NCBI GenBank assembly: GCA_030744625.1 | Contig: JASLQF010000063.1 | Coordinates: 1 to 33,089 of the forward strand | Reading direction: 5' to 3' | DNA from: Rhodospirillales bacterium | GTDB taxonomy: Bacteria; Pseudomonadota; Alphaproteobacteria; Rhodospirillales; JASLQF01 | Length of the DNA stretch: 33,089 nucleotides | Part shown: in pieces, positions 30,796-33,089 of the stretch | How positions within the stretch are numbered: position 1 is the stretch's first letter | How the letters are laid out: each line of letters opens with the position of its first letter | Translations under genes and position numbers: made by a program | The notes under the pieces: model-generated | What the model was told of the DNA's origin: nothing | Seen by the model: the letters and a program-made list of their open reading frames with translations, nothing else | Database searches by the model: none

Positions 30796-32628
30796 ATGTC
30801 CTCCTTGCCGCCTTCCTCCGACGCATACCGCATCCTGCGGGACGTATTCGGCTATTCCTCGTTCCGTCCGGGCCAGGAAGAGGTGTTGGCGGCCCTCCTC
30901 GCCGGCGACAACGTGCTGGTCGTCATGCCGACCGGCTCTGGCAAGTCGCTGTGCTTCCAGATTCCGGCGCTCATGCGGGGCGGGCTGACGGTCGTCGTTT
31001 CCCCGTTGGTGGCGTTGATGGAGGACCAGGTGGCGGCGCTCAAGCTGGCCGGCGTGGCCGCCGCCACCATCAATTCCTCGCGCGACCGCGCCATCAACGC
31101 CGCTAGCTGGGAGGAGGTGCGCGATGGCCGAACCCATCTCCTCTACCTGTCCCCGGAACGGCTGATGACGGAGCGCATGCTGGAGGCGCTGCGACGGCTG
31201 CCGGTAAACCTCCTCGCCGTTGACGAGGCCCATTGCATCTCCCGCTGGGGTCCGTCGTTCCGGCCCGAGTACGAGGGCCTGGCGCGCCTTGGGGAGATCT
31301 TCCCCGATGTCTCCATCGCGGCGTTCACGGCGACCGCCGACGAGGCGACCAGGAAGGACATCGCCGCCAAGCTGTTCGCCGGCGCCGGCCGCACGTTCGT
31401 CTCCGGCTTCGACCGGCCGAACATCCGCCTCGCCGTGGAGACGCGGCGCGACTGGAAGCGCCAACTCCTGGAATTCGTGGGGGCGCGTCCCGGCGACAGC
31501 GGCATCGTCTACTGCCTGTCGCGCCGCAAGACGGAGGAAGCGGCGCATTTCCTCGCCGCCAACGGCGTTCGCGCGCTGCCCTATCACGCCGGCATGGAGA
31601 AGGACGAACGCCAGTCCAACCAGGACGTTTTCATGACCGAGGCGGGGGTCGTGATGGTGGCGACCATCGCCTTTGGCATGGGCATCGACAAGCCCGATGT
31701 GAGGTACGTCTTCCACGCCAACCTTCCCGGCACCGTGGAGGCCTATTATCAGGAGTTGGGCCGCTGCGGCCGCGACGGGCTGCCCGCCGACGCCTTCATG
31801 ATTTACGGCCTCGATGACATTCGCCAGCGCCGCATGTTCATCCACGAGGACGACGGTGACGACGCCCACAAGATGCGCGAACACAAGAGGCTCGACGCCC
31901 TGATCTCCTATTGCGAGGCGCCCGAGTGCCGTCGGCGCACCCTGCTCTCGTATTTTGGCGAGAGCCCGGAGCCCTGCGGCAACTGTGACGTTTGTCAGGA
32001 CCCACCGGCTGTCGAGGACGGCTCCGTCCACGGCCAAAAGGCCCTAAGCGCGGTCTATCGCACCGGGCAGCGGTTCGGCGCCGCCCATGTGATCGACGTG
32101 CTGCGCGGCGCCGATACCGAGAAAATCCGGACCCTGGGCCATGACCGCCTGCCGACCTACGGGGTGGGCGGTGATCTCGACAAGGAAACGTGGCGCTCGA
32201 TCATCCGCCAACTGGTCGCTTCCGGTTTCCTGCGCCTGGACGTCGCCGGCCATGGGGGGCTGAGCATTACGGAGAAGGGCGCCTCCCTGATGCGTGGCGA
32301 GGCGGTGTTCCGCTATCGCCGGGATACGCCGCGCCCGGGCGCCAAGTCCGTACCGGCGCGGGAGAAGGCGGCGGCCGCCGAGCTCGCCGACGGCGACGCC
32401 GGCCTGTTCGCGGCCCTCAAGGAGTTGCGCCTGAGCATCGCGCGCGAACGTGGCGTGCCGGCCTATGTGGTGTTCCAGGACCGGGCGCTCTTGGACATGG
32501 CGCGCCGCAAGCCCAGGAACGAATCGGAATTCGCCGAGGTTTTCGGGGTCGGCAAGGCACGCCTTCGAGACTTCTCCGCCCCCTTCCTGGACCTGATCGC
32601 GGAATACCCGGCTGGAGGGGATGGGTAG
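30796..32628 (+). CDS. recQ: RecQ-family ATP-dependent DNA helicase
   Basis: 610 aa, 3'-5' DNA helicase acting in recombination and replication-fork repair. The order is standard: Q motif FRPGQEEV (23-30), Walker A MPTGSGKS (44-51), DEAHCISRWG (143-152), FTATAD, a second RecA-like domain, YYQELGRCGRDGLP for motif VI, the zinc-binding domain (CEAPECRRRTLLSYFGE then CGNCDVC), a winged helix, and a C-terminal HRDC domain (LRLSIARERGVPAYVVFQD). Two deviations from the common sequence are seen: ISRWGPSFRPEY for ISQWGHDFRPEY, and GRCGRDG for GRAGRDG. ATG 30796 is used; ATG 30775 would overlap the transporter. It probably has nothing to do with the catabolic genes. Confidence 0.9.
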   Translation: MSSLPPSSDAYRILRDVFGYSSFRPGQEEVLAALLAGDNVLVVMPTGSGKSLCFQIPALMRGGLTVVVSPLVALMEDQVAALKLAGVAAATINSSRDRAINAASWEEVRDGRTHLLYLSPERLMTERMLEALRRLPVNLLAVDEAHCISRWGPSFRPEYEGLARLGEIFPDVSIAAFTATADEATRKDIAAKLFAGAGRTFVSGFDRPNIRLAVETRRDWKRQLLEFVGARPGDSGIVYCLSRRKTEEAAHFLAANGVRALPYHAGMEKDERQSNQDVFMTEAGVVMVATIAFGMGIDKPDVRYVFHANLPGTVEAYYQELGRCGRDGLPADAFMIYGLDDIRQRRMFIHEDDGDDAHKMREHKRLDALISYCEAPECRRRTLLSYFGESPEPCGNCDVCQDPPAVEDGSVHGQKALSAVYRTGQRFGAAHVIDVLRGADTEKIRTLGHDRLPTYGVGGDLDKETWRSIIRQLVASGFLRLDVAGHGGLSITEKGASLMRGEAVFRYRRDTPRPGAKSVPAREKAAAAELADGDAGLFAALKELRLSIARERGVPAYVVFQDRALLDMARRKPRNESEFAEVFGVGKARLRDFSAPFLDLIAEYPAGGDG

Positions 32629-32646
32629 GGCCGTTGGTATCGGTCC

Positions 32647-33089
32647 TCAGAAACCTCTGTCGTCGCGAAGCTGGCGTTTCAGCAGCTTGCCGCTGGCGGT
32701 GCGCGGCAGCGGCTCGACGGTGAATTCCACGGACTTGGGGATCTTGTAGCGGGCCAAGGTCTCGCCGCAGAAGCCGGTGATCTCTTCGGCGGTGGCGCTC
32801 TCGCCGTCCTTGAGGCGGACGATGGCGTGGCCCACCTCGCCCCAGCGCTCGTCGGCCCGGCCGACGACCGCGGCCTCGAGAACAGCGGCGTGGGCGGCAA
32901 TGGCGTTCTCGACCTCGACGGGATAGACGTTCTCGCCGCCCGAGATGTACATGTCCTTCCAGCGGTCGACGATGTAGTAGTCGCCGTCCTGGTCCATGCG
33001 GGCGGCGTCGCCGGTGTGCAGCCAGCCGCCGGTGAACGACGCCGCATCGGCGTCCGGCCTCCGCCAGTAGCCGGGAACGACGTTGGGGC
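32647..33089 (-). CDS. AMP-binding acyl-CoA synthetase, C-terminal part (cut by the window edge)
   Basis: Only the C-terminal 147 or so residues lie in the window; the gene continues beyond 33089. It belongs to the ANL (acyl-CoA synthetase/luciferase) family, which activates carboxylic acids to CoA thioesters via an acyl-AMP. Visible motifs are GYWRRPDADA, the adenylate-binding GWLHTGDAA, the hinge motif IVDRWKDMYISGGENVYP with its conserved Asp and Lys, and PRTASGKLLKRQLR with the catalytic C-terminal Lys. The motif set resembles fatty- or aryl-acid CoA ligases. It converges on recQ, with 18 bases between the stops and no obvious terminator. Confidence 0.9.
   Translation of the reverse strand, partial: PNVVPGYWRRPDADAASFTGGWLHTGDAARMDQDGDYYIVDRWKDMYISGGENVYPVEVENAIAAHAAVLEAAVVGRADERWGEVGHAIVRLKDGESATAEEITGFCGETLARYKIPKSVEFTVEPLPRTASGKLLKRQLRDDRGF

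Overview
The window is GC-rich, densely coding DNA. It suggests a free-living alphaproteobacterium, perhaps Rhodospirillales-like. The evidence is a TRAP-type transporter, Nap-type molybdoenzyme and NapGH proteins, NapC-type and small c-type cytochromes, FNR/FixK-type boxes, and tightly packed operons with many ATGA/GTGA overlaps. The taxonomic placement is inference. I see no tRNA, rRNA, insertion sequence, phage gene or CRISPR array. None of the proteins looks like a DNA-binding transcription regulator.

Region 1 (222-10813, + strand) is one long catabolic operon. It encodes a DctP-DctQ-DctM TRAP importer followed by a polysaccharide-deacetylase-like protein, a D-2-hydroxyacid dehydrogenase, an HpcH/HpaI-type aldolase, an M20-type N-carbamoyl/allantoate amidohydrolase, an Ldh2-type dehydrogenase, a TrzA/AtzA-type amidohydrolase and an isochorismatase-family amide hydrolase. 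A second amidohydrolase (10833-12290) is encoded convergently. Together these look like uptake and stepwise C-N hydrolysis, oxidation and aldol cleavage of a nitrogen-containing organic acid or cyclic ureide. The substrate cannot be read from the sequence. An 11-bp stem-loop lies between dctP and dctQ. The leader upstream of dctP (1-221) holds a possible multi-hairpin structured element at 10-117 and a second hairpin at 137-167.

Region 2 (12368-23916, - strand) is respiratory. In transcription order it runs: a His-rich protein of unknown function, a NapC-type cytochrome with five instead of four CxxCH motifs, a diheme cytochrome c, a Tat-exported NapA-family molybdoenzyme, a NapG-like ferredoxin, NapH-like, a second NapG-like, a membrane-anchored periplasmic protein, a NapF-like ferredoxin, and an exported thioredoxin-fold/DUF255 protein. 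No NapB, NapD or NapE is present, so this is not a textbook nitrate reductase operon. A 10-bp stem-loop follows the napA-like gene. An FNR-type box lies upstream of the first gene. A second FNR/FixK-type box lies upstream of a separate GAF-domain membrane protein at 12368-13024.

Region 3 (24179-30791, + strand) is a second catabolic group. It encodes an orphan xanthine dehydrogenase-type molybdopterin subunit, an old-yellow-enzyme-like flavin oxidoreductase broken by an apparent one-base deletion near 27524, an MDR-family oxidoreductase, a cyclase/formamidase-like metal hydrolase and an EamA/DMT exporter. A RecQ helicase follows (30796-32628). The window ends inside an acyl-CoA synthetase gene on the - strand (32647-33089, N-terminus missing).
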